Source: Cristatella mucedo (Eukaryota > Bryozoa > Phylactolaemata > Cristatellidae). Taken from it: 64,000 bases of DNA. Each line of letters opens with the position of its first letter. Positions within the stretch are counted from its first letter, which is position 1. The notes under the pieces are model-generated. The model saw only the letters and a list, made by a program, of their open reading frames with translations. It made no database searches and was not told where the DNA came from. The translations under genes and the position numbers were made by a program. Shown here piece by piece: positions 30,725-42,443 of the stretch. The DNA is taken from assembly GCA_009760855.2 (NCBI GenBank), contig WPIO01000190.1, forward strand, positions 254,001 through 318,000. The letters are read 5' to 3'.

Positions 30725-31603
30725 AAGCACATCAGAAAAGTCATCTCGGAAAATTAAGTGTGGCATCAGCAGGCAACGAAAGCTGCATTGCCTAACTATT
30801 AGCTACCCCCTATTCTCTCAAGACCAAGGCATCTCAGCATAAGCAGTTACATCCTTATCGACCTGGGCAAATTTCAGCATTTCTAACCACCTTCTGCAGT
30901 GTCAAATACGATTCGTTACACCGCAAGTATAATGGTGTGCCGCCTCCGTAAGGTCAGCTTAAGATGGCACGACGTATCGCATCCCGTGTAGCTCCCCCCC
31001 CCCCCATATTCACACCGCCTTTAATTTACGGCCCTACGGCATTAAGGTTGCCATATCGAGGCTCCACGAGTAGCGCAGGAAGTGACGAGAGCGCCTCTCG
31101 TTAGCGCTAGACTAATCCAGCGTGGCAGCTGGCCGCGGCATTCACTGAATGCCACGGCCAGCTGCCGAGACTTGAAACAGATAGGCGAGAAATCGCATCT
31201 AGCCCTACAGTTGTCTGGGTTATGCGCTTTCTCGTGCGACGCCTTTCGCCGAAGTAGCAACAAGTGCGTTACCGCATTCATCCGGCTCGAACGGTTAGGC
31301 CGCGAGACCGAATTATTCAGTGCGGTGAAATCTCAGTGGCTAATGGGGTCAACGACGCGCTAGTGACTCGGCCGTACTGCGTGATTATATGCTGGGAGCG
31401 GCAGATACGCGCAGATTTGTCACCTGCGGGCACGTAGCGAGAGCTTTCCCAAGCGTCGTCCTAGAATACGCCTACAGTCAAATTCTCCTTTTGCTAGCGT
31501 GATACGTCCGCTTATTCATGAGGCCGGGCAAGTCTATATTCAAAACTCGAGACTCGGCAGCTGCCTTCTCTCCCCGCGGTGAAGGAGCAGAAAGGAACGC
31601 TCG
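30725..31603. other. Unassigned DNA
   Basis: It contains a C-run (30997-31005) and the inverted repeat at 31124-31166. A 93-codon plus frame across the inverted repeat has no domain. No exon was supported. Confidence 0.4.
31124..31166. repeat. Near-perfect palindrome, 21-base arms
   Basis: Arms 31124-31144 and 31146-31166 are reverse complements except for one mismatch, with a single base between them. The GC-rich core contains GGCCGCGGC on the left arm. Confidence 0.85.
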
Positions 31604-32790
31604 TAATAATATAATAATAATAATAATTCACTTGAGAAAGCGCCCTCAGAGAACTTAGTCTCTTTCTAGGCGCTTTACATTTGCTGTAAAGTGAAATGCA
31701 ATTGAATGGTAAAATAAGTAAAATCATGCTTGAAAAAACAAACGAAATGAATAATGTGGTTAGGGGTGACATGCACAGGGTCAGCATGCAAATGTGGTTA
31801 GTGGCAGCATGCACAGTGTCAGCACGCATAAGCACATCAAGGACGAATCACAGGGACCCACTAAATGCTGTCCTAAATAGGTATTTTTAGGTTCCTTTTA
31901 AATGTGGTCAGGTCAGGGGATGTTCTGACGCAGGTTGGGAGGGAGTTCCAGGCTTTGGGAGCATATGAACTAAATGCACGGTCTCCAAAGAATTTAAGGT
32001 TTGTACGAGGTATTTCTAGACTGTCGGATTCCGAAAAGCGGGTGGTACGATGCATGGCCTGATGCGAATATCGGAGTGTATCGGAGAGATAGGCTGGAGC
32101 CATAGAACGAAGGGACCTAAAAGTGAGTGACAAAACCTTGGTCAATCCGTTGCTTGACTGGTAGCCAGTGCAGGTCGGCGAGAAGTGGAGTAATGTGGCA
32201 ACTGCGACGCTCACGACCGACAAGCCTAGCTGCAGAGTTTTTCACCAGCTGCAATCGCCTGATCGCACATGCTGGTAGGCCAGTAAGCAGCGAGTTGCAG
32301 AAGTCGAGACGGGATGTCACGAATGCATGGACCAACTTGGACGTGGTATCCTTATCTAAACAAGCCCGAATTTCAGCAATGTTATGAAGCTGGAAATAGG
32401 CAGATTTGACTGTGGAGCTGATATGGTCGTCTAACGAGAGGTCGCTTTGGAATATGACACCTAGTCTTCGACCTGATTCAACTGGAGATATGCTGCCAGA
32501 GCCAATTTTGAGTCAGCCTTTCCAATCTCTGGATCACACTGAGTTTGCCCATAACTAGTAAGTTAGTTTTATCATCGTTAAGTTTTAGAAAATTTGCAGC
32601 CATCCACGTGCGGATGTCATCAATGCATGCAGCTAGTGAGTTTAGAGAATTTGAGGTGCTCGAAGGCTGGGAGGGATCAAAGCAAAGGTACAACTGAGTG
32701 TCATCTGCATAGAAGTGAAAGCCTAGATTGTTCTTGGCAATCACATCAGCAAGAGGCAGAGCATAAACCGTGAAAAGAACCGTACGTTTC
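31604..32790 (-). mobile_element. L2 copy, subfamily 1, antisense
   Basis: The (ATT)n and stem-loop lie at the left, then the subfamily-1 3'UTR. ORF2 C-terminal sequence follows, and from about 32740 to 32500 the catalytic segment GFHFYADDTQLYLCFDPSQP and MAANFLKLNDDKTNLLV. It ends at VLFTVYALPLADVIA (about 32780). A deletion or frameshift near 32145 and stops inactivate it. Confidence 0.9.
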
Positions 32791-32870
32791 GTTTCGACCG
32801 GACGTTTCGTTTCGGACGTTTCGACCGGACGTTTCGTTTCGTTCCCGACCTCGTAGGTTTCGTTCCTCCG
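32785..32870. repeat. Short tandem of GTTTCG words at the L2 5' edge
   Basis: CGTTTCGTTTCG, GACCGG and GGACGTTTCG alternate several times in about 80 bases, joined to the 5' truncation point of the minus-strand L2. This could be a minisatellite target or filler made at insertion. Confidence 0.6.
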
Positions 32871-33344
32871 ACGGTCGTGCAAAACTCGTTTCCAGCTTAC
32901 ATCCAAACCGTCCTTATCGCTTTGGTTGGTGGCCCGGCCAAATATCTTGAATATAACATAATACTAATCATTGAATAATAAATACGTTGAAAATGTCTGG
33001 CTCCTTGGTGCGCGTGGCTAAGTGGAATCCTGGCAGAAACGTCGGCACGCTACGACGGCCAGACCGTCGATGCTATTACTCGCGGTTCCTGAATTAAGGC
33101 GACCAGGAGTCGCGCTCGGCTACATTTTAGGCATTTAGCGGCAGGTTTGTGCACTTCTCCCGCGCTCCTTTACGGTCGCAACACGTGCGGCGCGTGCGCG
33201 TCTCTACAATCGCTGCAACCTTCGCTCCGAGCAACGTCGGTGAATTCGTGCGATTCGCAGGCAGGTTTCGGGCTTGCGAGCACTGCGTCTCTTGACTGAA
33301 GGACTGTAGTTTTGGGTTAAGGAATTAAGCCCGAGCAGCAGCAG
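32871..33344. other. Unassigned DNA, partly CpG-rich
   Basis: No gene or repeat was recognised. Confidence 0.3.
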
Positions 33345-33427
33345 AACGTACGATGCAAAAGCTAATGGCCTCTACGCCTGGATAGACGGGGGGGGGGGAG
33401 GTCATTAAGAATCGTGGTGCGACGACG
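33345..33427 (+). repeat. Family D repeat with G-run, copy 1
   Basis: CAGAACGTACGATGCAAAAG, then CTACGCCTGGATAGAC, a run of about 10 G, then GAATCGTGGTG and GACGAC. The same order occurs at 33999-34082. The G-run could form a quadruplex with neighbours. Confidence 0.65.
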
Positions 33428-33432
33428 TCACA

Positions 33433-33560
33433 CGAGCTCTGGTTCGGTCCAGCGGTCAAGATGCCGACCACGGTCTGGCTGAGGTAGTGGGCTCGAGCGC
33501 CGAGGCACACGCGAAGCGCCTGAATACAACAACTCCCGTTGAGCAGGCTATAAATCATTA
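33433..33560 (+). mobile_element. SINE-A, degenerate
   Basis: GAGCTCTGGTTCGGTCCAGC and GTGGGCTCGAGCG mark the tRNA-like head. CGAAGCGCCTGAATA and a CTATAAATCATTA end mark the L2-like tail. The second stem-loop arm is badly decayed. Confidence 0.65.
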
Positions 33561-33998
33561 AGGTTTCGCGACCTTGGACGTAGTCCAACATCCAGGCCCG
33601 GCGCCATTTCATGCTACCCCATCGGGTCAGCAACTCGGTGAGGGTTCTTAGTAAACACCGAGTTTTCGGCAGCAGTTTTCCGGTGTAGGCTCAACATTCT
33701 ACCTCAAACGCCTGTCAATATCACCCCATAGTCGTTTGTGGGGTTCTAATCAGGCGACTGGCTGGGCCACTGCGCCAGCACCAAACGAGGATTCGTCAGA
33801 AAGTACTTGGTTGTCTTTGGTCAAGAAAAGCCCAAACAATCTTATTAGAAATAGTTGTTGCATTTGTGGCAGGAAGATAGCGACTGCGTATACTTCCAGG
33901 CCAGTAAAGTAGTTTTTGATGGATCTTTGTTTGGTTTCTGCCTGGTCCCAGTAGCTGACCACCGCAGTAAAACTCGGGCTCAGTGGAATACAGCAGAA
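33561..33998. other. Unassigned DNA
   Basis: Opposing open frames at 33750-34082 and 33855-34061 overlap, with no recognisable domain. Confidence 0.3.
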
Positions 33999-34082
33999 CA
34001 TACGATGCAGATGCCAGTAGCCTCTATGCCTGGCCAGACATGTGGGGGGGGGGAGTTGTAGTGAATCGTGGTGGGACGACAA
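33999..34082 (+). repeat. Family D repeat with G-run, copy 2
   Basis: Same block order as 33345-33427: CAGAACATACGATGCAGATG, CTATGCCTGGCCAGAC, G-run, GAATCGTGGTGGGACGAC. The spacing and G-run length differ slightly. Confidence 0.65.
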
Positions 34083-34455
34083 ACACTAAACGCACACACA
34101 CCAGCAGCATATTTGTTTTTGGGCTGTCAATAAATAGTTACATAATTTGCGTAACTTGTTTGCCTGGCATCACAGAAAACCTAACCAGATTACCTTAACA
34201 AATTTACAGCTACAGCATCAGCGGCCATACTGCAAGGCTTAGAAACTGGCTAATCTATTCTAAATTGTCGGAATCCGAGTGGGCTTTTCACCTCCGATGG
34301 CTAAGTTTCCCACCCATTGTCGAAGGCCTAGCCTAGCACAGTTATGCAGGCCTGTAATACCCTATATAGCAGGCGAAACACTTGACCTCCTTCTTCGATG
34401 CCAAGGTCTTGGGTTCCATACCCAAGGCCTCCCGTCTCATCCAGTATAGAATGAA

Positions 34456-34549
34456 AAGCACGTCGCTGCGTCTTTGTGGCATTAGAGCTAGCAGGAAAAG
34501 CATGTCGGCAGCCTTTGTGGCATTACAAAGGATTAGCAGGAAAAGCAGG
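34456..34549. repeat. Two-unit tandem, about 45 bases
   Basis: CTTTGTGGCATTA and TAGCAGGAAAAGCA both occur twice in the same order. No coding sense. Confidence 0.7.
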
Positions 34550-35908
34550 CTAACGGCCTTAGACGAATAAGCCGTTCATAACCAGGCATTCGATATGATA
34601 ACAAACGTTACACCAGCATAGCATAGATATATCGATTACCAGTTCCTTTTGGACATATTCATCCTCGGGCTCAAATCGGCTATCAAACCAAGCTTCTGTG
34701 GAATATCCGTCAAACCAACTCGGCGACGTTTGAGCTTCAATCGAAGGCTGCAGAACCGGTATTATACTGGGGGGGGGGGGCAGCTCGACTATACGAATGG
34801 CTTATCAACTTTACCCCATCAACCATGGTTTGCCTACCCGGTGAAGCAGCCTGGGTCGACGGACTGAATGAGTTTTCTTTGAGCTGTAGTCCGTCCAATT
34901 CGCACTGATTCTTGACACAAGCATTTCGATTATCAGTGGTAGTGGTGTAGCTCAATTAAGTATTAATATTAATTAATTATGCATTCCACCCACTCTACAC
35001 ACGACCAATGAAATACTCAAGCAACAAAGCTTCATGCTGCACATCATGTTTACACAAACCGGCCTGCCGGTTCACGTCAGCGTTATCTCAAGAGCAGTCA
35101 ACATAGGAGTGGCACGATTAGGTCCTGTAAATGTACACTCGAGCCATCAGCAGTTCCCATGCTGGTGACAATACCACCAACAGGCAGACACCTTAGCAAC
35201 CCGAGAGCCGAAACCTGTGGCAATAGGCCATTACCAGCAGTGGCATGGATCACACATGCAGTGCACAATTTACTTCCGTGTGAGTTGACTACTCTCCTAC
35301 GTTGCACTGGTTTGGCCGATTGTGTGCTGTTTGACGGAACGACAGTAAGCAGATAGCCCTACCTCTGATTCGGGAAAACGAGGCAGCTCGCTTGGAAAAA
35401 TATCATCGTGATTCGATAATATCTGTTGTTCACGAAGAGCTAGAAACTGAACATAACACATGGCATTGTTAAGTTCAGCATCTACCCATCCTTACAATCC
35501 AAATGACCCATTCGAAGGAAGGCGACAAGTCAATACCGCTTCACACAAGCCCAGTATGTAAACATGCATGCATCCTATAAGCAACAGGCCACGGGAACAA
35601 AATTCAGCAGCTCACAAGCTTCCAGATTACCCTTCCAGCCTGTCACAAGTAACACAAACAACCCCTTTGTTAAATAAGCACCACAGCAGGTATCACGGCA
35701 TACACAATGTATGTCCCACTTGTTTCACATATCTGCTGAGCTTTAGCTCAACAGATGATTACACAGATATCGTCACGTGCCAGCTATTCTGCTAAAACAA
35801 ATCGACCTACAGCCTTCCCTTTCCCAAATGAGCACCCAATTGGCAGAGCCATCTACATATCTCTTACTCTATTTGCCTTGATAAACTATCAGTCACACGA
35901 GAAAGCTT
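34550..35908. other. Unassigned DNA
   Basis: A 12-base G-run lies at 34769-34780. All open frames are under 75 codons, with no domain. No known repeat from the window matches. Confidence 0.4.
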
Positions 35909-36316
35909 AATAATATTAATAATAATGCACTTGATAAAGCACCCTCAGAGAACTCATCTTAGGCGCTTTACATTTGCTGCAAAGGGAAACGTGATTGAAT
36001 GGTACCATGTTTGATAAACATGAATAACATTTTTAGGCATGACATGCACAGGGTCAGCATGCGTGTGATTAGTGGCAGCATGCATAAGCACATTTAGGAC
36101 GAATATAAGTCGACGGGATGTCACTGATGCATGGACCAACTTACACGTGGTATCCTTATCTAGCCCGAATTTTAGCAATGCTATGTAGCTGAAAGCAAGC
36201 AGACTTGATTGTGGAGCTGATGTGGTCGTCTAACGAGACGTCACTTTGGAACGTGACACCTCAAATCCTTTGGAGACCGTGCATTTAGTTCGTATGCTCC
36301 CAAAGCCTGGAACTCA
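35909..36316 (-). mobile_element. Rearranged L2 fragment with inverted piece
   Basis: The (ATT)n, tail and 3'UTR are on the minus strand to about 36108. Then a jump skips the ORF2 C-terminus to the SKLVHA-coding region, which continues to the DLSLDD-coding region at about 36261. From 36262 to 36316 a plus-strand piece (KSFGDRAFSSYAPKAWN region) appears. It is the part skipped earlier, now inverted. Confidence 0.75.
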
Positions 36317-36396
36317 AATTGCCGACCAGCTTCTGCAAAAGGAAACCTTGATTGCAGCAGTAAAGCAATCCTTTGTTTGCAACCGTCTCCAGCTGG

Positions 36397-36402
36397 TTTA
36401 TT
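36397..36402 (-). terminator. Poly(A) signal AATAAA for the BTG gene
   Basis: AATAAA on the minus strand, 204 bases past the BTG stop codon. It is the clearest signal at the expected place. It lies just before the L2 remnant that ends at 36316. Confidence 0.5.
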
Positions 36403-36606
36403 ATCTTTGGTTTCTTACAAAACCTTAGAAAAAAATTAAAGTTGTCAGCTGCACATGGCTAATGCACTATGCATCAATGACGTTAAAAATAAAACTTATT
36501 CACATAATACTGCAACTACGATGCACAAACTAGACAACGTTTGGTTGGCACCAGCGAGACGTCACAAAAAGACGCGAGGTGGTAAGCCCTACACGTCGAC
36601 CCGTGG

Positions 36607-37155
36607 CTAACTGGCGACATAAGCAGCAAACCGCCTGAATGGCGGATCGCTTTTGGTGGATGCAAGGAACTGCTCCTTGCAAGTCGACAGCATGCCTTCC
36701 ACGCCCACGTTTGCGGCGGACGATGACCTAGGTGGTGAAGACAAACCAGATCCACTCGAGCGACGTGCCTCAGCCGTTGCCTGTTGTCCGTTACCTTGCT
36801 GGGAGCCGTCACTGTACAGCGTACCGATACTTCCATTCTCTCCAACACGAAAGCACACCTCGTACGGGTCTACCCAGAGTGTTAGCTCCAAGGGAAACAG
36901 ATCTGAGAGGTTGAGAATCCCACAATTCTTTCCCACATCAGCAAGCAGCGGATCCATCTTGTGGTTGATTCGGATGCATCTGAACGCAGAACCTTTGTGA
37001 GGACGCTCCGGGAACCAGTGTCCATCGTAATGATTGCAAAGCTTAACTTCCAATTTCTTCTCGAACGACTCGACGGTGTCACTCGGCAGCGAGCCGACGT
37101 TTTTAAGCAAGACTTGAGTAAGAAACCTCACGGCTGCCTTCACTTCCGTCAGCAT
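36607..37155 (-). CDS. BTG1/BTG2-type antiproliferative protein
   Basis: A single intact frame of 182 codons holds a complete BTG/Tob domain. Residues 1-15 are MLTEVKAAVRFLTQV. Box A is at about 46-70 (HWFPERPHKGSAFRCIRINH, then KMDP). Box B is at about 86-112 (LELTLWVDPYEV, then RVGENGS). These proteins bind the CCR4-NOT deadenylase through CAF1 and restrain proliferation. Length and the C-terminal STCKEQFLASTKSDP segment fit BTG1/BTG2 rather than the longer Tob proteins. A Ser/Gly/Gln-rich linker (about 115-145) is unlike vertebrate BTG1. The start is fixed by an in-frame TAG just before the ATG, although the pyrimidine-rich stretch ending in TAG could also be a splice acceptor. Vertebrate BTG1/2 genes have an intron within the domain, and none is seen here. 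Confidence 0.93.
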   Translation of the reverse strand: MLTEVKAAVRFLTQVLLKNVGSLPSDTVESFEKKLEVKLCNHYDGHWFPERPHKGSAFRCIRINHKMDPLLADVGKNCGILNLSDLFPLELTLWVDPYEVCFRVGENGSIGTLYSDGSQQGNGQQATAEARRSSGSGLSSPPRSSSAANVGVEGMLSTCKEQFLASTKSDPPFRRFAAYVAS

Positions 37156-37500
37156 CTAACGAAAGGACAATCAAAAGGGCTGCTGTATTACGAAGCCATC
37201 CGACCATCACAGCTAACTAACAACGCGTTAGACAAAACAAAAAGGATAAATTCGCTGAAGGAAGCCTGCCCCTCACTCTAGCGACGACACAAAGGCGGCT
37301 TCCATATTGCCTCGCGCGCGGCTCCGTTTAGCAAAAGCGTGCCGATGCTTCTGCAGTTCAAGTGGCTCCTGGCTGCATCGAATACAACTTACGCGAGCTC
37401 ACTTACCACTCAGCTGAACATATAAAACCTCCACAAAACGGGCGATACGCAGTGCCAGCGAGACGACGACCTGATCATCGGGGGGTATTGCACGGCTTTG
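37156..37500 (-). other. BTG 5' leader or first intron
   Basis: Upstream of the ATG, with no other gene supported. A pyrimidine-rich run before TAG|ATG would permit splicing right at the start codon. Confidence 0.35.
37188..37199 (-). promoter_or_regulatory. Minimal upstream ORF before BTG
   Basis: ATGGCTTCGTAA encodes three residues and a stop, 32 bases before the BTG start on the same strand. A second upstream ATG lies 8 bases before it in an overlapping frame. If the leader is not spliced, these could dampen BTG translation. Confidence 0.4.
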
Positions 37501-37517
37501 TGCCTGAAAACAACTGG

Positions 37518-37565
37518 GACGTCAGGGCTACGTCACTAGCGGAAGTAAGTGTAAGCCAATCGCGG
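37518..37565 (-). promoter_or_regulatory. Possible BTG promoter elements
   Basis: Two ACGTCA half-sites, an ETS-like ACTTCCG (minus strand) and a CCAAT box (37556-37560) are clustered about 370-410 bases before the BTG ATG. Such clusters are common in animal promoters. The assignment is positional inference. Confidence 0.3.
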
Positions 37566-37570
37566 TACCT

Positions 37571-37976
37571 CACGTGACTTGACCCCGCCTACTAACGCCG
37601 GCGTCTATTGCGTAGCCGTCCGTCTTCGCCCCGTCGTAGAGCACTGACGATCAAACCACAGAATATCTGTCAGTACAGATATTAAAGACTTATAAAACTA
37701 AAAAGAGTTTATTATATATTTTTCCGAGATTTTGTCGACGCCTGTCTCAGAACCTGCCGCGCCCCCACCTGCTTAAGGGGAGGTGAGGGTGGCTGGTGAG
37801 TCATCGATGCCGGGGCGGAGCGTGGGTCCGCATTCTGCCACCGGTCACGTCCAGGCCACGGTCGCCCCTAAGTAGCCGTCAGTTTCTTCCTCTCCCTCTC
37901 TAGCTCGAGCTTTGGCGCTGCCGATGGCACGGGCATATCCTAAGGAGGTGATGGGCAAGGTGAGGCTTGAGATGTA
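37571..37976. other. Unassigned DNA with a small palindrome
   Basis: AATATCTGT and ACAGATATT (37662-37683) form a perfect 9-base inverted repeat with a 4-base loop. No gene was recognised. Confidence 0.4.
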
Positions 37977-38062
37977 GAGAAAATGGGTTCCTAAGATGTC
38001 ATTAAGTTCTCTGAGGGCAGTACACAAATGTGTTATTATTATTATTCTTGTTATTGTTATTC
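37977..38062 (+). mobile_element. L2 tail remnant
   Basis: CATTAAGTTCTCTGAGGGCA and the (ATT)n end are kept. The first stem-loop arm is decayed. Confidence 0.55.
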
Positions 38063-38108
38063 ACTTTGGCCCTAATGATCAAAGAGAATGACCACACGAG
38101 CACGAAGG

Positions 38109-38742
<634 letters not shown>

Positions 38743-38759
38743 AGAGAACTAGTAAAACT

Positions 38760-39640
38760 GAAATCAAGTTCATCGCTCCGCTACGAACGCCGCGTAGCGG
38801 TTCCTGAAAGGGTCTTTCGAGCAAAGCAGCCCTCGCAGCTAATGCGGGAAGCGGTGCTTGACCTCGCAGCCACGTGACCGAACGCTGGCAGCGCTGACAT
38901 TTCGAAGCGCAGCTGGCGCGAGTTTCGCGCCAGCTGCGGCTGCGCCGAATGCAGCAGCCGCGTCGAGCGCTCGCACGCGCCTCAGGGTCGCTCCGGGTCG
39001 TCGGTGCGCCGAGGAGCGTCTGACTGCGCGGCTCACATGGAAACGCGCGCTCCCGCACCCCGATCCAATCTCCTCGGTCATTCCGGCTGCCGGGATCGGC
39101 CGGGATCGGCCGGCCGATCGCCAGCCGCGAGGACCGCGAGCGGCGTCGCAGTCTTCGCTGGAGCTGGAGCGTTGCGGCAGCGTCCGATGCCCGTCGCGGC
39201 CTGTCGGTCGCCTGCCTGGGAATGCTGGGCCCACTCGAGTCGTCGGACGTGCGCGCGCAAACCGGACGGCGCGGCGGGCGCAAGGCCCGCCGCGCCGTCG
39301 CGCTCCGCCATCGTGCGCGCTCGGAAGCTGGAGCTGCGCCTGCGCGACCGCCAGACCGGAAGCTGGAGCTGCGCCTGCGCGACCGCCAGACCGGTCGGTG
39401 GCTTTGGGCGAGAGGAGCCCCAGAGTTTCCCCCAGTCACTCGCTCGCGCGGCTCGTTGCGCGGCGTCCGTCGAAAAGCACTGCTTCGCCGCTTCGGGGTG
39501 CTTTTAATCGTTCCTATTCAGGAATCGCCGATACCGGCAGCCGGTGCAATCGAAGTCAGACTAATGCCTGCCTTGCACGCTCGCGTAATTACTTCCACGA
39601 AGTGCGCGCCTGACCGGTGCGATTACGAAACAGCGATGCT
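38760..39640. other. CpG island, no exon identified
   Basis: Dense CpG and long open frames on both strands with Arg/Ala/Pro composition, typical of island DNA rather than protein. It may be a promoter for a gene whose exon I cannot recognise. Confidence 0.45.
39323..39392. repeat. 35-base tandem, two identical units
   Basis: Units 39323-39357 and 39358-39392 both begin GGAAGCTGGAGCTGCGCC and end CCGCCAGACC. No differences were seen between them. Confidence 0.9.
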
Positions 39641-39914
39641 GCGGTAATTAATTACTTTATTAGCGCACACTCCGCCAGCTAACGCAGCCGACGACCTAAC
39701 ATCGCGTCTCTCCCATAAATAGCTGGCGATTCTACAGGAGCAGTTCCTCAAATGACGCATGTGACGTACAGCGAGTGTAGCGAGCTGCTGGGGGTTCTCT
39801 TTGAGCGTGGAAGTGGAAGGGCGCAGCTACTGGAGCCCCCGGCCAGATTAGCGGCGAGACTCTGGCGGCCACTCTGCCGCTGAATTGTACGCTGCAACTA
39901 CTTTCGAGAAGTCA

Positions 39915-40000
39915 GCAAAGGTAAAGAGCCTAGAAAGAGATTGAGTCCTCTGAGGGCGCTTTATCAAAGGTATTCTTATTATTATTATTTTTATTATTAT
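39915..40000 (+). mobile_element. L2 3' tail only
   Basis: GCCTAGAAAGAGATTGAGTC, GAGGGCGCTTTATCAAAG and (ATT)n with interruptions. Less than 90 bases. Confidence 0.75.
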
Positions 40001-40319
40001 AAGACTTGAGGCAACCGTCTCAGGTGATGACCTTGGTTACTCAGCAACCAAGTAGATAATCCAGCTGTAACGTAGTCGAAATAATGCGGAATTGCGGCCG
40101 GGCATGAACGATATATGAGCGCTTCTAGCTGGTCAGATTTGATCAAACCTGGACAAACATGACATTTTCAATAAAAAATATCTGGACCCCGGACGACGGC
40201 TGTAGGAATTGCCAGATTTAATAAAAACCAACAGCTCACTCATTCACGCTAGATGGTTCATTAAATTTTAATACGCAGGTACCTGCGCAGAAGTCACCAT
40301 GGAAAGCTGGATGCTACCT
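40001..40319. other. Unassigned DNA
   Basis: No recognisable content. Confidence 0.3.
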
Positions 40320-40905
40320 CGAGGACACATCGCACCACTTCTCGCCGACCTTCACTGGCTACCAGTCAAGCAACGGATTGACTTCAAGGTCTTGTCGCTC
40401 ACTTTTAGGTCACTTCATTCCTTGGCTCCAGCCTATCTCTCAGATCTACTCTCCCATCAGGCCAAGCATCGTACCACCCGCTTTTCGGAACCCAGCAGTC
40501 TACAAATACCTCGTACGAACCTTAAATCCTTTGGAGACCGTGCATTTAGTTGGCATGCTCCCAAAGCCTGGAACTTCCTCCCGACTTGCATCAGAACATC
40601 CCCTGACCTGACCACATTTAAAAGGAACTTAAAAACACACCTATTTAGGACAGCATTTAGTGGGTCCCTCTGATTCGTCCTTCACGTGCTTATGCGTGCT
40701 GACACTGTGCATGCTGCCACTAACCACATTTGCATGCTGACCCTGTGCCTGTCACCCCTAACAATGTAATTCTTGTTGTTTATTGAGCATGCTACTACTA
40801 ACCATGCGATTGTGTTTCCTTTGCAGCGATTGCAAAGCGCCTAGAGAGGGATTGAGTTCTCTGAGGGCGCTTTATCGAATGCATTATTATTATTATTATT
40901 ATTGT
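40320..40905 (+). mobile_element. L2 fragment, ORF2 C-terminus and full 3'UTR
   Basis: ORF2 is open from about 40324 to the stop at 40671-40673 (APLLADLHWLPVKQRIDF to the end FRTAFSGSL). The subfamily-2 3'UTR (TGTTTATTGAGCATGCTAC), stem-loop and (ATT)n follow. No stops interrupt the coding part, so it is a relatively recent 5'-truncated copy. Confidence 0.9.
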
Positions 40906-41035
40906 AACGTCGTACAAGAGGGCGCAAGATGCTCTACGGCATTTACATGAGGATGATGACCTTGACGCAATTCTTAAATGGTCACCGAAAATTCAAAGGA
41001 ACCGCACTTGAGAGACGAAAGCTACTGGCCAATGC

Positions 41036-41127
41036 TTGAGCTGCTGTTGCTTCTGCTGCTTAAGCTGCTGCTACTACTGGCGCTGTTGCTAATGTTGGTA
41101 CTGCTGCTGCTGCAGACACTGCTGCTA
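41036..41127. repeat. Imperfect (CTG)n-rich tract
   Basis: CTGCTG words dominate about 90 bases with many single-base variants. The Leu-rich frame on the plus strand follows from this. Confidence 0.8.
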
Positions 41128-41159
41128 GGCTGGGTGATCTTTGATAAATCCTTTGCACT

Positions 41160-42060
<901 letters not shown>

Positions 42061-42220
42061 GCCGGACGACCGAAGGCGAACGCCGATGCGAAACTCCTGC
42101 TCATACAAGCGCGCTGAAGGAGTCGAACACGAAGATCGCGAAGCTGTCGGGATTAGACGACCCGCTCCGAGCAAGTCGCGACGGGATATGCCAGCGCTCG
42201 GCGGCGACTGCGTCTTACAG

Positions 42221-42443
42221 CCCAGGAAGTAAGGTGCTCGCTCTTCACGACCGATGTCGTGGGTTTGAATCCTGCAGTGGGTGATCCTTTGCAGCAAATG
42301 TAAAGCGCCTAGAAAAGATTGAGTTCTCTGAGGGTGCTTTATTAAGTGCATTATTATTATTCTTATTACCACCTGCAAACGGTGACCGTAGCCATTTAGG
42401 CTCTCCTGTCACTATACAAATGATGCTGTTAAATCAGCTAATA
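42221..42443 (+). mobile_element. SINE-B interrupted by an L2 tail
   Basis: The tRNA-like head GTCGTGGGTTTGAATCCTG and GTGGGTGATCC are at the left. After the L2 insert, ATTACCACCTGCAAACGGTG, then GTAGCCATTTAGGCTC, then GTTAAATCAGCTAATA complete the SINE-B body in the right order. Confidence 0.8.
42291..42364 (+). mobile_element. 74-base L2 tail nested in SINE-B
   Basis: GCAGCAAATGTAAAGCGCC, the stem-loop and (ATT)n. The junction falls within a CCTTT shared by both elements, so either a micro-homology insertion or a template switch could have made it. Confidence 0.8.
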
